DNA from: Rikenellaceae bacterium
GTDB taxonomy: Bacteria > Bacteroidota > Bacteroidia > Bacteroidales > Rikenellaceae
Direction: 5' to 3'
Assembly: GCA_015059965.1 (NCBI GenBank)
Contig: SUZM01000012.1
Coordinates: 1 to 64,000 of the forward strand
Length of the DNA: 64,000 nucleotides
Below, piece by piece: positions 1 through 8,729 of this stretch (its first letter is position 1; every line of letters begins with the position of its first letter). A model generated the notes under the pieces. It did no database searches. It had not been told where the DNA came from and worked only from the letters and a program-made list of their open reading frames with translations. Made by a program: the position numbers and the translations under genes.

Positions 1-14
1 TGAACGCTAATAGA

Positions 15-749
15 ATGAAAAACATAGTAATAGCAGCAGGGTATGCAACGAGGCTGGGTGAACTGACCAAGAATTTTCCCAAGCCCCTCTTGAAGATCGG
101 CCAGAGCACTATTCTGGGCCGTATGCTCGATGATATCGACCGCATCCCCCAGATCGACGAACATATCATTATTACGAACCATAAGTTCGCCCCGATCTTC
201 GAGCAGTGGGCCGCCGAACAGCACTACACCAAGCCGCTGACGATCGTCGATGACGGCACCGAGACCAACGAGACGCGCCTGGGGGCCGTCTGCGACCTGC
301 TCTATGCGATGGAAAAACTCTCGATCGACGACGATATGTTGGTCGTGGCGGCCGATAATATCCTCTTCTTCTCGTTCCAGGAGTTTGTCGATTTCGCCCT
401 TGCCAAGCAGACGAGCTGCATCATGTGCCACGAGCAGCCCTCAGTGGAGAAGCTGCAGAGAACGGGCGTGGTCGTCGTGGACGAGGAGTGGCGCGTGGAG
501 AATATGGAGGAGAAGCCTCAAGAGCCGAAGAGCCACTGGGCAGTACCTCCCTTCTATATCTACCTGAAAAAGGATCTGGACCTGGTGCGCCACGCGGTCC
601 AGAACGGCTGCGGCAAAGATGCCCCGGGCAACTTAGCCCACTACCTGGTGGACCGCACCCCGATCCACGCCTGGCCCATGTCCGCCGGCCGCTTCGACAT
701 CGGATCCCTCGACACCTACCGCGAAGCCTGCGAAAAGTTCGGAAAATAG
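15..749 (+). CDS. sugar-phosphate nucleotidyltransferase
   Basis: This 244-residue protein is a nucleotidyltransferase of the RmlA/GlmU N-terminal type, which joins a sugar phosphate (or phosphocholine-like compound) to a nucleotide to make an activated precursor in the cytoplasm. The nucleotide-binding signature is at the very N-terminus (AAGYATRLGELT, then FPKPLL), and VVAADNILFF fits the metal-binding strand. The length suits a catalytic domain with no acyltransferase extension. It is GC-rich like the chromosomal core, whereas the genes that follow are AT-rich, so it may be the last resident gene before an imported segment. It ends 12 bp before the flippase gene and probably shares its transcript. 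The exact sugar cannot be told from the sequence. The start ATG is 14 bases into the window. Confidence 0.85.
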   Translation: MKNIVIAAGYATRLGELTKNFPKPLLKIGQSTILGRMLDDIDRIPQIDEHIIITNHKFAPIFEQWAAEQHYTKPLTIVDDGTETNETRLGAVCDLLYAMEKLSIDDDMLVVAADNILFFSFQEFVDFALAKQTSCIMCHEQPSVEKLQRTGVVVVDEEWRVENMEEKPQEPKSHWAVPPFYIYLKKDLDLVRHAVQNGCGKDAPGNLAHYLVDRTPIHAWPMSAGRFDIGSLDTYREACEKFGK

Positions 750-761
750 AAAAGATGCAAT

Positions 762-2216
762 ATGGCCTCTGATCTAAAAAAGAAGACTCTTTCGGGAATG
801 ATATGGAGCTTTGTGCAGCGTTTTGGCACAATGGCTATATCGTTCGTTTCGAATATTGTCCTTGCGCGACTCCTCACCCCCGATGACTATGGCACTATTG
901 GTATGCTTATGATCTTCATCGCAGTTGCCAATACGTTTGTTGATGGTGGTTTCGGCTCGGCTCTTATTCAGAAGAAAGAGCCTACCGAGGAGGACTACTC
1001 CACAATCTTTTGGTGGAATATGTTCTTATCGGTAGTCCTTTATGGTTTGCTCTTTATAGGAGCTCCTGCTGTAGCAAGATTTTATAATCTACCTCTCCTT
1101 TGTGATGTATTGAGGATACAGGGAGTTGTGCTAATTGTCAATGCTCTAAGCATCATTCAACAAAATCAACTTAGAAAGCAACTTAAGTTTAAACGATTAG
1201 CCACAGTAACCGTGATCTCTGCGACTTTCTCTGCCGGTATTGCAATTATATTGGCATATATGGGATGGGGTGTATGGGCACTTGTGGCACAACAGTTAAT
1301 GTTAAGTGCTTTTACTGCCATACAATTATGGGTATTAAATAAATGGAGCCCATTGCTTATTTTTTCAAAAGAGTCTTTCAAGCAGTTGTTCGGATTTGGG
1401 GGGTTTATATTACTTTCAAATTTAATAAATACATTTTGTAATAATGTGCAAACATTATTAATTGGTCGATATTTCACCCCATCAATATTAGGTCATTACA
1501 CGCAAGCTCGTAAACTCGAAGAGTTGGCATCTACTAGCGTTTCAAGTATTATAGATCAAGTGTCATATCCAGTGCTAGCAGAGTGTCAGAATAATATTGC
1601 TGAAATGCGAACCGTATTGAAGAAACTTTTACTGTGCATAGCATTTGTAACTATACCAGTAATGGCAGTTCTTGCACTTAATGCCCATTCATTAATTATA
1701 TTTCTCTATACTAATAAGTGGGTTGAATGTATTCCGTATTTTCAGATACTCTGTATCGCTGGTATAGCGATTAGCATGCAAGGAATATTGTATTATGCTG
1801 TCGCCTGTTTGGGTAAAAGTCGAGAATTATTCATTTGGACTATCATAAAGCGAGGTGTAGGCCTTTTATTGTTAGTAGTAGGAATTTTTTTTGGCGGCAT
1901 ATATGGATTATTAATAGGAACTGTTCTGAGTACATGGATTGTATATCTATCAAATGCATATTTATGTTCTAAGCATATTCATTACACACTTACGAAACAA
2001 CTGTTGGATTTATTGCCTATCGTAATAGTAAATTTAATATCGTATTTAATATCGTATTATATTGGATCTTGTATTGCCCTTCCAATGTATGTAGAGAGTT
2101 TTATCGTAACAGGATCGTATATGGTTGTATATTTATTCATATCATATCTTGTCAAGATTAAACCGCTAATAGATGTATATAATATTTTGAATAATCTAAT
2201 AAAACGATTGCTATGA
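762..2216 (+). CDS. Wzx/TuaB-like polysaccharide flippase
   Basis: This 484-residue integral membrane protein is a lipid-linked oligosaccharide flippase of the polysaccharide transporter (MOP/WzxC-TuaB) family. It would move undecaprenyl-linked repeat units across the inner membrane. The N-terminus (LSGMIWSFVQRFG, then VLARLLTPDDYG) is typical of this branch, and about twelve to fourteen hydrophobic segments cover the rest. The length is normal. The first ~300 bases have host-like composition and the rest becomes clearly AT-rich. Its stop overlaps the next start (ATGA), so the two genes are translationally coupled. The nearby Wzy-like polymerase and glycosyltransferases support a Wzx/Wzy-type pathway. 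Confidence 0.9.
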   Translation: MASDLKKKTLSGMIWSFVQRFGTMAISFVSNIVLARLLTPDDYGTIGMLMIFIAVANTFVDGGFGSALIQKKEPTEEDYSTIFWWNMFLSVVLYGLLFIGAPAVARFYNLPLLCDVLRIQGVVLIVNALSIIQQNQLRKQLKFKRLATVTVISATFSAGIAIILAYMGWGVWALVAQQLMLSAFTAIQLWVLNKWSPLLIFSKESFKQLFGFGGFILLSNLINTFCNNVQTLLIGRYFTPSILGHYTQARKLEELASTSVSSIIDQVSYPVLAECQNNIAEMRTVLKKLLLCIAFVTIPVMAVLALNAHSLIIFLYTNKWVECIPYFQILCIAGIAISMQGILYYAVACLGKSRELFIWTIIKRGVGLLLLVVGIFFGGIYGLLIGTVLSTWIVYLSNAYLCSKHIHYTLTKQLLDLLPIVIVNLISYLISYYIGSCIALPMYVESFIVTGSYMVVYLFISYLVKIKPLIDVYNILNNLIKRLL

Positions 2217-3433
2217 TTAGAATTAGTTGCCCCAAAATAGAGCGCCATAATGATCGGGTGCTTATGATATCCAATATTACAGATGAATATCAAAACATAA
2301 ATGAAGATATCTACTATACAACTACAGATGAATATGGAGAATACCTATGTCACGAAGTTGCTGATGCTTTCGTAGTCGGCGTGTTGCTACCGGCAGCGAG
2401 ATATGAACAAGATATTATAGTTGAAGGTGCTGTATCGGACCGATTATACTACAATATAAATAATTCAGTATTGTATACTCTTTCATTTGTATGGAGAAAA
2501 AAAAGAGTTAGGCTGTACGCGAAAGAGGTCGTAAACTCACAATTTAACGGTGATGCTGTGGGGTGTGGTTGTTCGCTCGGTATAGATTCTTTTGCTGCAA
2601 TGCTTTTACACCTAAATAATGTAGAACTTCCTAAATACAATATTACTCATCTCACATATTTCAATGTTGGTGCGATGGGGTATGCAAATCTTGAAAAAGC
2701 AAAAGCATCTTACAACAAAGATATAGAGTTAGTTAAAAAATTTGCAACAAAAGTTAACTTGCCAATTGTACAGTTAGAGTCGAATTTCTCTATACTATAT
2801 AAGGAGTTTGATTTTGACCAAAGTGGTGACATTCGCAATTTTAGCGCTGTACTGGCTCTACAAAAATTATTCGGCAAATATTTGTATGGTTCATCATATC
2901 CTATACAAGACTTTAAATTTGAAATATCTCAAACGGGATACTACGAAACTCTATTAGCACCGTTGTTATCGACAAACTCATGCGAAATCGTCATAGCCAA
3001 TCCCGACTTAACTCGTATAGAGAAAACAAAAATTATTTTAGATAACAAAATGGCGCAGCAGACACTATATGTTTGTTGGAAAGAGCTTTTAGCTAATAAA
3101 TTTCCCAATTCAGAAATTGCAAGAATAAAAGATAAGTTTCTTAATTGTAGTAGGTGTGATAAGTGTTTGCGAACTCTTTTGGCTATTGATGTCATGGGAT
3201 GTTTGGAAAAGTTTAAGGATATCTTTGATATAGAATATTATAAAACAGTAAAAGACAAGTATGTTGCTAAAGTGATATACGCCAATAAACATAATGCGTT
3301 TTATAAAGATTTATCTAATTTAATCAAGGAATATAATCACCCGATCTCCTTTAGATCAAGGATATATCTCGTTATGTACAGACTCAAAGTATACGGAATT
3401 GCTCAAAGATTAAAATCCCTATTAAAAAAATAA
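2213..3433 (+). CDS. PP-loop (adenine nucleotide alpha-hydrolase-like) ATPase, function unknown
   Basis: This 406-residue protein starts within the flippase stop codon. Residues 117-127 (GCGCSLGIDSF) form a degenerate PP-loop of the SGGxDS type, the pyrophosphate-binding loop of QueC, asparagine synthetase and other N-type ATP pyrophosphatases. Near residue 312 the motif CSRCDKC resembles the zinc-binding cysteine cluster of QueC. The first ~110 residues are not recognised. Members of this superfamily adenylate a carboxylate or carbonyl and pass it to ammonia or sulfur. In this locus it might amidate a uronic acid or activate a carboxylated sugar, but that is inference. It differs in length and motifs from the WbpG-type sugar amidotransferases. 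AT-rich. Confidence 0.65.
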   Translation: MIRISCPKIERHNDRVLMISNITDEYQNINEDIYYTTTDEYGEYLCHEVADAFVVGVLLPAARYEQDIIVEGAVSDRLYYNINNSVLYTLSFVWRKKRVRLYAKEVVNSQFNGDAVGCGCSLGIDSFAAMLLHLNNVELPKYNITHLTYFNVGAMGYANLEKAKASYNKDIELVKKFATKVNLPIVQLESNFSILYKEFDFDQSGDIRNFSAVLALQKLFGKYLYGSSYPIQDFKFEISQTGYYETLLAPLLSTNSCEIVIANPDLTRIEKTKIILDNKMAQQTLYVCWKELLANKFPNSEIARIKDKFLNCSRCDKCLRTLLAIDVMGCLEKFKDIFDIEYYKTVKDKYVAKVIYANKHNAFYKDLSNLIKEYNHPISFRSRIYLVMYRLKVYGIAQRLKSLLKK

Positions 3434-3438
3434 AGACT

Positions 3439-4563
3439 ATGAAAATTATTTTCTGTGGAGATGTAATGCCAGGCGGCGTACTCCCATATCAAAAAGAATA
3501 TATTACCAAAGAAGTAAAAAACTATTTGAAGTTATTCGATCTTCGCATTGGCACCTTAGAGGCTGCTATTGGTACAGACATTCCATATGATGAGACCAAA
3601 ATGAATGGTCGAATGAATATTGTGTATGCAAGAAACGAAGATTTCTTCAGAGTGAAAGAATTGAATTTTGATATTGTTTCTTTGGCTAATAACCATGTAT
3701 TCGACTTAGGAGAGGAGGGCTTGCGTAATACGATTGATATATTAAAGAGAAATAATATTAAATATTGTGGTGCAGGCTTAAATTATGAAGAAGCATCTAA
3801 ACCTGCTGTTATAGAACGAAATGGCAAATCGATAGCCATACTTGCGTATTGTATGTATGGTAATAAATACTTGGGATATGTTGAATTGGCAGGCAAAGAT
3901 AAGGCGGGCGTTAATCCGTTGGACATAGACCAAGTCGTTACAGATATTCGTAAATACAAGAAAATATATGATTATGTAGTTGTGATGCCTCATTGGGGGC
4001 GTGAGTATCAGTATTTGCCAATGCTTGAGTGCAAAGATATGTCTCTGCAGATGATTGATGCTGGAGCAGATGCAATTATCGGTGGACATGCACACAATAT
4101 ACAGCCATGTATTAAATATAAGGGGAAGCCAATTTATTTCTGTTTGGCAAATTTCTTATTCCCTGATTATTACATGCATCCACCTCGTCCAATATGGTAT
4201 CCTGACTCTTCATACGATGTTAAATCGATAAGTAAGTCATACTGTTACCCAGATCATATAGATAACCCCACAACATCTGTATGGCGTAATAGTAGTAGAG
4301 TCGGGATGGTTGTGGAAATGGATGTAAACGATACCATCAAAACGCGATATAGATTTGTTTATCTATCGAAAAATAATATACTCCAGTTTTATAGCAAATG
4401 TAACAGCATCCTAAAGAGGTTAAAATTATATTTAATGGGAAAATTGATTAAATCTAACGCTTATCCATCTTTAAAAAATTGTTACGAATCGAAGTACAAC
4501 CTTCCAATTCGCGGCTGGCATTTTATATACAGAAAATTACGCTTAAATAATATCTTTGACTAA
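3439..4563 (+). CDS. CapA-family (poly-gamma-glutamate synthesis) metallophosphatase-like protein
   Basis: This 374-residue protein belongs to the CapA/PGA_cap family, which has a calcineurin-like metallophosphatase fold. The metal-binding motifs appear in order: GDVMPGG at residues 6-12, SLANNHVFD near 77, MPHWGREY near 185 and GGHAHNIQP near 215. No signal peptide or transmembrane helix is visible, unlike Bacillus CapA, which is membrane-anchored. CapA proteins take part in polyglutamate capsule synthesis or export, and relatives occur in many exopolysaccharide clusters with poorly defined roles. The CEOS-like and ATP-grasp genes that follow make a role in amino-acid or peptide decoration plausible. 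It starts 5 bp after the preceding stop. Confidence 0.85.
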   Translation: MKIIFCGDVMPGGVLPYQKEYITKEVKNYLKLFDLRIGTLEAAIGTDIPYDETKMNGRMNIVYARNEDFFRVKELNFDIVSLANNHVFDLGEEGLRNTIDILKRNNIKYCGAGLNYEEASKPAVIERNGKSIAILAYCMYGNKYLGYVELAGKDKAGVNPLDIDQVVTDIRKYKKIYDYVVVMPHWGREYQYLPMLECKDMSLQMIDAGADAIIGGHAHNIQPCIKYKGKPIYFCLANFLFPDYYMHPPRPIWYPDSSYDVKSISKSYCYPDHIDNPTTSVWRNSSRVGMVVEMDVNDTIKTRYRFVYLSKNNILQFYSKCNSILKRLKLYLMGKLIKSNAYPSLKNCYESKYNLPIRGWHFIYRKLRLNNIFD

Positions 4564-4575
4564 AATCCATACACT

Positions 4576-5562
4576 ATGAAAACCATCGGATTAATTATTA
4601 GCCATAAGAACGGCGAGAGGCGCCGTGCTTTGCTTCCAAAAGATATAGAGAAAAATGTTAAGAATCCTCAGCAGTTGTTTTTCGAAGAGGGCTATGGCCT
4701 ATCTGTTGGCGTAAGCGATGATGAATATCGCGCTGTCGGTTGTAATATAGTATCTCGCGAGGAGGCTCTTGCTTGCGATGTTATTACCGATGTCAAGCTT
4801 GGTGATGCTGACTATCTCGATGAGATAGCCCCTAATAAGATACTCTTCGGTTGGGCCCATGCGGTGCAGAATATTCCATTCACGAGCAATATCCTGAAAA
4901 ACAACCATACCGTAGTAGCTTGGGAGGATATCTTCGAGAATGGTCGTTACATCTTCTATCGCAACCGTGAGGTAGCGGGCGAGGCAGCTATTATGCACGC
5001 CTACCGCTATTGTGGCAAGATGCCTTATGACACCAAGGTTGCAATCTTGGGTAATGGACAAACAGCAAAGGGCGCACTTAGAATATTGCACGGACTTGGT
5101 GCTGAGGTAGATGTATATAACCGTCGCTTGGAGAAACTATTCCGTGAAAAGATGTATGAGTACGATGTGTTGGTTAATTGCATTCTGTGGGATACAAACC
5201 GCACTGACCGCATAATTTACAAGGAGGACCTCAAGAAGATGAAACCAGGTACAATGATTATCGATGTCAGCTGTGACCCTTACCTTGAGATTGAGACTTC
5301 GCATCCTACACCCATTGATGATCCAGTATATGAGGTAGATGGCATAATCCACTATACCGTGGATAACACACCTGGTATGTTCCCTATTACAATTACAAAG
5401 GTATTAAGCGAGGGTATTTCTCGGTATATTGACTATATCATCGAGGGAAGTATCGAGTCATATCCCAAGAACCTTCAGACAGCCGTAGTAATAGAGAATG
5501 GTCATATCCGTGATGAAAGAATCACCACATTCCGAATGGCTCGTAATGAATTTTGCAAATAG
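4576..5562 (+). CDS. N5-(carboxyethyl)ornithine synthase-like / alanine dehydrogenase-family oxidoreductase
   Basis: This 328-residue protein belongs to the alanine dehydrogenase/PNT family and is closest in size and layout to N5-(carboxyethyl)ornithine synthase, which reductively condenses pyruvate with a diamino acid side chain. The N-terminal ERRRALLP stretch carries the pyruvate-binding arginine. K74 and H95 sit where alanine dehydrogenase has its catalytic Lys and His. The dinucleotide-binding loop LGNGQTAKG spans residues 158-166. Context is unusual: it lies between capA-like and ATP-grasp genes in a polysaccharide locus, so it may make a carboxyethylated ornithine or lysine, or a related opine, used as a glycan substituent. 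Its base composition is less AT-rich than its neighbours. Plain alanine dehydrogenase is an alternative, but that enzyme is usually ~370 residues. Confidence 0.75.
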   Translation: MKTIGLIISHKNGERRRALLPKDIEKNVKNPQQLFFEEGYGLSVGVSDDEYRAVGCNIVSREEALACDVITDVKLGDADYLDEIAPNKILFGWAHAVQNIPFTSNILKNNHTVVAWEDIFENGRYIFYRNREVAGEAAIMHAYRYCGKMPYDTKVAILGNGQTAKGALRILHGLGAEVDVYNRRLEKLFREKMYEYDVLVNCILWDTNRTDRIIYKEDLKKMKPGTMIIDVSCDPYLEIETSHPTPIDDPVYEVDGIIHYTVDNTPGMFPITITKVLSEGISRYIDYIIEGSIESYPKNLQTAVVIENGHIRDERITTFRMARNEFCK

Positions 5563-5567
5563 TTGTT

Positions 5568-6722
5568 ATGCACTCAGTTAAGCGATTTCTTGCATTCTGG
5601 TATAGGTTAATACCTTGGATTATTAGATATCCGGCTAAGTCATTTGGTCAGAAGGTGAAGATACTCTTTGACTATATACATCTATATCGCACAAAAGGAC
5701 TTACTTGTGATGAATATTACGACTATGAGTTTGAAAAGCGAGGTGAAGAGTTTAGAAAAGACTTCTTGGGTATTCACGAACAAAGAGTATACCTAGACCT
5801 TCTTAATCCAGTAAAGTATTGCGGTTTAAGCCGTAATAAATTCTTAGCGCATAAGATTTTGGAAAATACTGGTGTGCGCAAGTCAGAGCTCTATTGCTAC
5901 TATCAACCAGAAGGACGAGTGTTTGATAGCAACGAAATAGCAACCAATGTGGTGGATGTTTGCCGTATTCTTAAGCAAAAGGGAGTTAAGCAGTGTGTTA
6001 TTAAGGACACTGAAAATTCACACGGCGAAGGTGTAATGGTCGTTAAGTCTATAGAGTATCAGGATGAAGATTGCAAGCTTAACTACTTTGATGGCAATAG
6101 CGCAAAACTATCTGAGGTTCTTGGTAAACATCCCCTAATTTTCGAGGCACTTATCAAGCAGACTGAACAGTTTGCTAGTTTCAACTCATCGTCAGTAAAT
6201 ACAGTACGCTTTATGACTGTCCTTCACCCTAATGGCGAAGCAAAAGTAATTGCTACATTTATAAAGATAGGTCGAGCAGGTAGCTGTGTAGACAATGCGG
6301 GAGCTGGTGGGAATGTAGATGTTTGTGTTGATGTCGAGTCGGGTGAGATAAAATATGCTATTCAGTATGATGGTTGGCGTAAAATCAGTGAAATCGAAAA
6401 GCATCCCGATAGTGGCACACAACTTAATGGCGTGATTCTCGACAATTGGGAACAGATTAAGGCTGAGGTAGTCCGGTTCCAGCAGGCCATGCCTTGGTGC
6501 AAAGCTGCGGGTTGGGATATAGCTATTACAGATGATGGCCCGCTTGTGATTGAGGTAAATGACTTCTGGGATCGTACAGGTCAGTATTTCATCCGTCGAG
6601 GCTGGCGAAATGGTATTCGCGACTGTTACAAAGCGTGGAAGAAAGAGGGTTTGTCACATATTGACTGGAGGCAAACACAAAGATTATCTAACACTCATTT
6701 AAAAAGAATAACAAAAAAATAA
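5568..6722 (+). CDS. sugar-transfer-associated ATP-grasp protein (copy 1)
   Basis: This ~384-residue protein matches the sugar-transfer-associated ATP-grasp family, carboxylate-amine ligase-like proteins found in polysaccharide clusters. Visible core features are VIKDTENSHGEGV (ATP-binding lysine and loop), SVNTVRFMT, DNAGAGGNVDV and AAGWDIAITDDGPLVIEVND, the last giving the metal-binding acidic residues. I chose the ATG at 5568; the track start at 5553 is a TTG inside the preceding gene. The family is predicted to form amide bonds between a carboxylate and an amine on a sugar or amino acid. Its position directly after the CEOS-like gene suggests it may use that product. The following gene is a paralogue, judging by the shared motifs. 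Confidence 0.8.
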   Translation: MHSVKRFLAFWYRLIPWIIRYPAKSFGQKVKILFDYIHLYRTKGLTCDEYYDYEFEKRGEEFRKDFLGIHEQRVYLDLLNPVKYCGLSRNKFLAHKILENTGVRKSELYCYYQPEGRVFDSNEIATNVVDVCRILKQKGVKQCVIKDTENSHGEGVMVVKSIEYQDEDCKLNYFDGNSAKLSEVLGKHPLIFEALIKQTEQFASFNSSSVNTVRFMTVLHPNGEAKVIATFIKIGRAGSCVDNAGAGGNVDVCVDVESGEIKYAIQYDGWRKISEIEKHPDSGTQLNGVILDNWEQIKAEVVRFQQAMPWCKAAGWDIAITDDGPLVIEVNDFWDRTGQYFIRRGWRNGIRDCYKAWKKEGLSHIDWRQTQRLSNTHLKRITKK

Positions 6723-6734
6723 AATAAAATAAAT

Positions 6735-7817
6735 ATGGGCATTGTATCTATCTTAAAGAAGGGAGAGAGTTTCGTAAAACGCAAAATGCTATATAGAATT
6801 CATTTCAACACAATAAATGAAATGAGAGAAGGCAGAACATTTACCAAACTATCAAAAGAGCAAAAAGAAGAAGTTCAAAAATTTTGGAACAAATATTTTG
6901 GAAAGAAAATCAGCCTAAAATGGCACGAATATTATCTAAAGGTTAATGGTATCTTCTCTCCTCAATATATTCCTACATATATCTACTATGCCGAGATATA
7001 TCCTAAACTAAACGACCCTCGCATAGCTGTAGTATATTCGGACAAGAATATGATTGACAAATTACTTGGAGATAGAGTGAAATTGCCAAAGACTTATATA
7101 AAGAATTACAATGGGAATTACTACATTGATAATAAAGTAGTATCTAAGAAAGAGGCCATAGAGAGTTGCCTAAATATTGACGATGCGGTAATTAAACATA
7201 GTCTAGATACTTGCCAAGGAAAGAGTATTCTTCGCTTTAAAAGTGTTAATGGTATAGTAACTGGCAAAGATTGCCCCAAAACGATAGAAGAACTCTTTGA
7301 TAGTTATACAACCGATTTTATAGTTCAAGCGGCTATTCGTCAGAATGCAACCATGGCCAAACTCAATCCAACATCGCTTAACACGGTTCGTATTATGACA
7401 TATTGGGGGAAGGATGGCATTGTCCCTGTATTTGCGGTTGTGAGGATGGGACGCTCTGGTGCTGTAATAGATAACGCTTCATCTGGCGGTATGTATTGCG
7501 GTGTTAATATGGATGGGACTCTCAAAGAGGAGGCATATACATTATACCCCTTTTCATCACATACAGAATCTGACAACGGCATCGTATTTAGGGAGTTTAA
7601 GATTCCATATTTTGAAGCGCTTAAAGATAAAGCGCGAGAGCTTCATGCTCAACTACCATATGCGAAGATTATTGGTTGGGATTTAAGTCTCAATGAGCAG
7701 GACGAGATCGAGCTTGTGGAGATTAATGCGAACTCTCCCGGATTATTCCAAGGAGCTACAGGCCCAGCTTTTGGAGAATATACAAGTGAAATTTTGGAAT
7801 ATTGTCGTAATAAATAG
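6735..7817 (+). CDS. sugar-transfer-associated ATP-grasp protein (copy 2)
   Basis: This 360-residue protein is a second ATP-grasp ligase-like protein of the same family as the preceding gene. Shared features are VIKHSLDTCQGKS, SLNTVRIMTYW, DNASSGGMYCG and IIGWDLSLNEQDEIELVEINAN. The two proteins have clearly diverged, so they probably handle different acceptors rather than being a recent duplication. It is followed 2 bp later by a TupA-like ATP-grasp gene, giving three such genes in a row. The family reaction (ATP-dependent amide formation through an acyl phosphate) is a prediction from the fold. The short A-rich gap before its ATG resembles Bacteroidota translation starts. Confidence 0.8.
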   Translation: MGIVSILKKGESFVKRKMLYRIHFNTINEMREGRTFTKLSKEQKEEVQKFWNKYFGKKISLKWHEYYLKVNGIFSPQYIPTYIYYAEIYPKLNDPRIAVVYSDKNMIDKLLGDRVKLPKTYIKNYNGNYYIDNKVVSKKEAIESCLNIDDAVIKHSLDTCQGKSILRFKSVNGIVTGKDCPKTIEELFDSYTTDFIVQAAIRQNATMAKLNPTSLNTVRIMTYWGKDGIVPVFAVVRMGRSGAVIDNASSGGMYCGVNMDGTLKEEAYTLYPFSSHTESDNGIVFREFKIPYFEALKDKARELHAQLPYAKIIGWDLSLNEQDEIELVEINANSPGLFQGATGPAFGEYTSEILEYCRNK

Positions 7818-7819
7818 AT

Positions 7820-8707
7820 ATGAGTATGCGCACGAGTAGAAAGTTGAGGATAAAAGCTTATGTTATAAAGCATACACCTGCATTTTTGCAAAAAAGACTT
7901 AATAGTTTTCTATACAAACGAGCTATTGGCCGGAGTCTTAATTGGAAGAACTTAAATGCATACACAGAAAAGATGCAATGGGCCAAATTCTACGATCGCG
8001 ATCAAATGAAGACCCTCTTATCCGACAAATATTTAGTTAGGGAGTGGGTCTCAAAAAAAATTGGGAAAGAATTTTTAATACCGCTTATTGGAGTTTGGGA
8101 CAAATTCTCGGAGATAGATTTTAATTCTCTTCCCAATCAATTTGTTTTAAAGACCAATCATGGTAGCGGATCTGTACTTATAGTGAAGGATAAAGAGAAG
8201 TTTGATATAGCTAATGCTCGAAAGCTTTTTAATGACTGGATGAGTATAGATTATGCGTATGCAACTGGATTTGAGTTACAATATTCAAATATTAAACGTA
8301 AAATAATAGCAGAGAAATATCTTGAGACAGATCTTGGAGAACTTCAAGATTACAAATTCTTATGTTTCGATGGGAAACCATATTATTGTTGGGTAGATCT
8401 TGGTCGTTTTGGGAAGCATACAAGAAATGTATATAACCTCGATTGGGAGCTACAACCATGGAATCAATATACTTATGGAAATTCTAAAGATCCCATACCT
8501 AAACCCAAAAACTTTGAAAAAATGGTTGAGATCGCAACCTCTTTATGTCAAGGATTTTCGCATGTCAGAGTTGATTTATACAATATAGATGGTGTGATAT
8601 ATTTTGGAGAGATGACATTTACAAATGGTTGTGGATTTGACAAGATTATTCCTGATGAATACGATTATATTCTCGGGCAATTGTGGAATATAAACACCAA
8701 AGACTAA
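7820..8707 (+). CDS. TupA-like ATP-grasp protein
   Basis: This 295-residue protein resembles the TupA-like ATP-grasp family, named for a teichuronopeptide synthesis protein of alkaliphilic Bacillus. Recognisable stretches are LNAYTEKMQWAKFYDRD and FVLKTNHGSGSVLIVKDK (ATP-binding lysine and glycine-rich loop), then LGELQDYKFLCFDGKP and VRVDLYNIDGVIYFGEMTFT (metal-binding acidic end). Such proteins are common in O-antigen and capsule clusters, often labelled glycosyltransferase, but the fold indicates a ligase. With the CapA-like protein and the two other ATP-grasp proteins it points to peptide- or amino-acid-linked polysaccharide. Two bases separate it from the preceding stop. Confidence 0.82.
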   Translation: MSMRTSRKLRIKAYVIKHTPAFLQKRLNSFLYKRAIGRSLNWKNLNAYTEKMQWAKFYDRDQMKTLLSDKYLVREWVSKKIGKEFLIPLIGVWDKFSEIDFNSLPNQFVLKTNHGSGSVLIVKDKEKFDIANARKLFNDWMSIDYAYATGFELQYSNIKRKIIAEKYLETDLGELQDYKFLCFDGKPYYCWVDLGRFGKHTRNVYNLDWELQPWNQYTYGNSKDPIPKPKNFEKMVEIATSLCQGFSHVRVDLYNIDGVIYFGEMTFTNGCGFDKIIPDEYDYILGQLWNINTKD

Positions 8708-8729
8708 TACAAAATGGTTATTGTACTCT

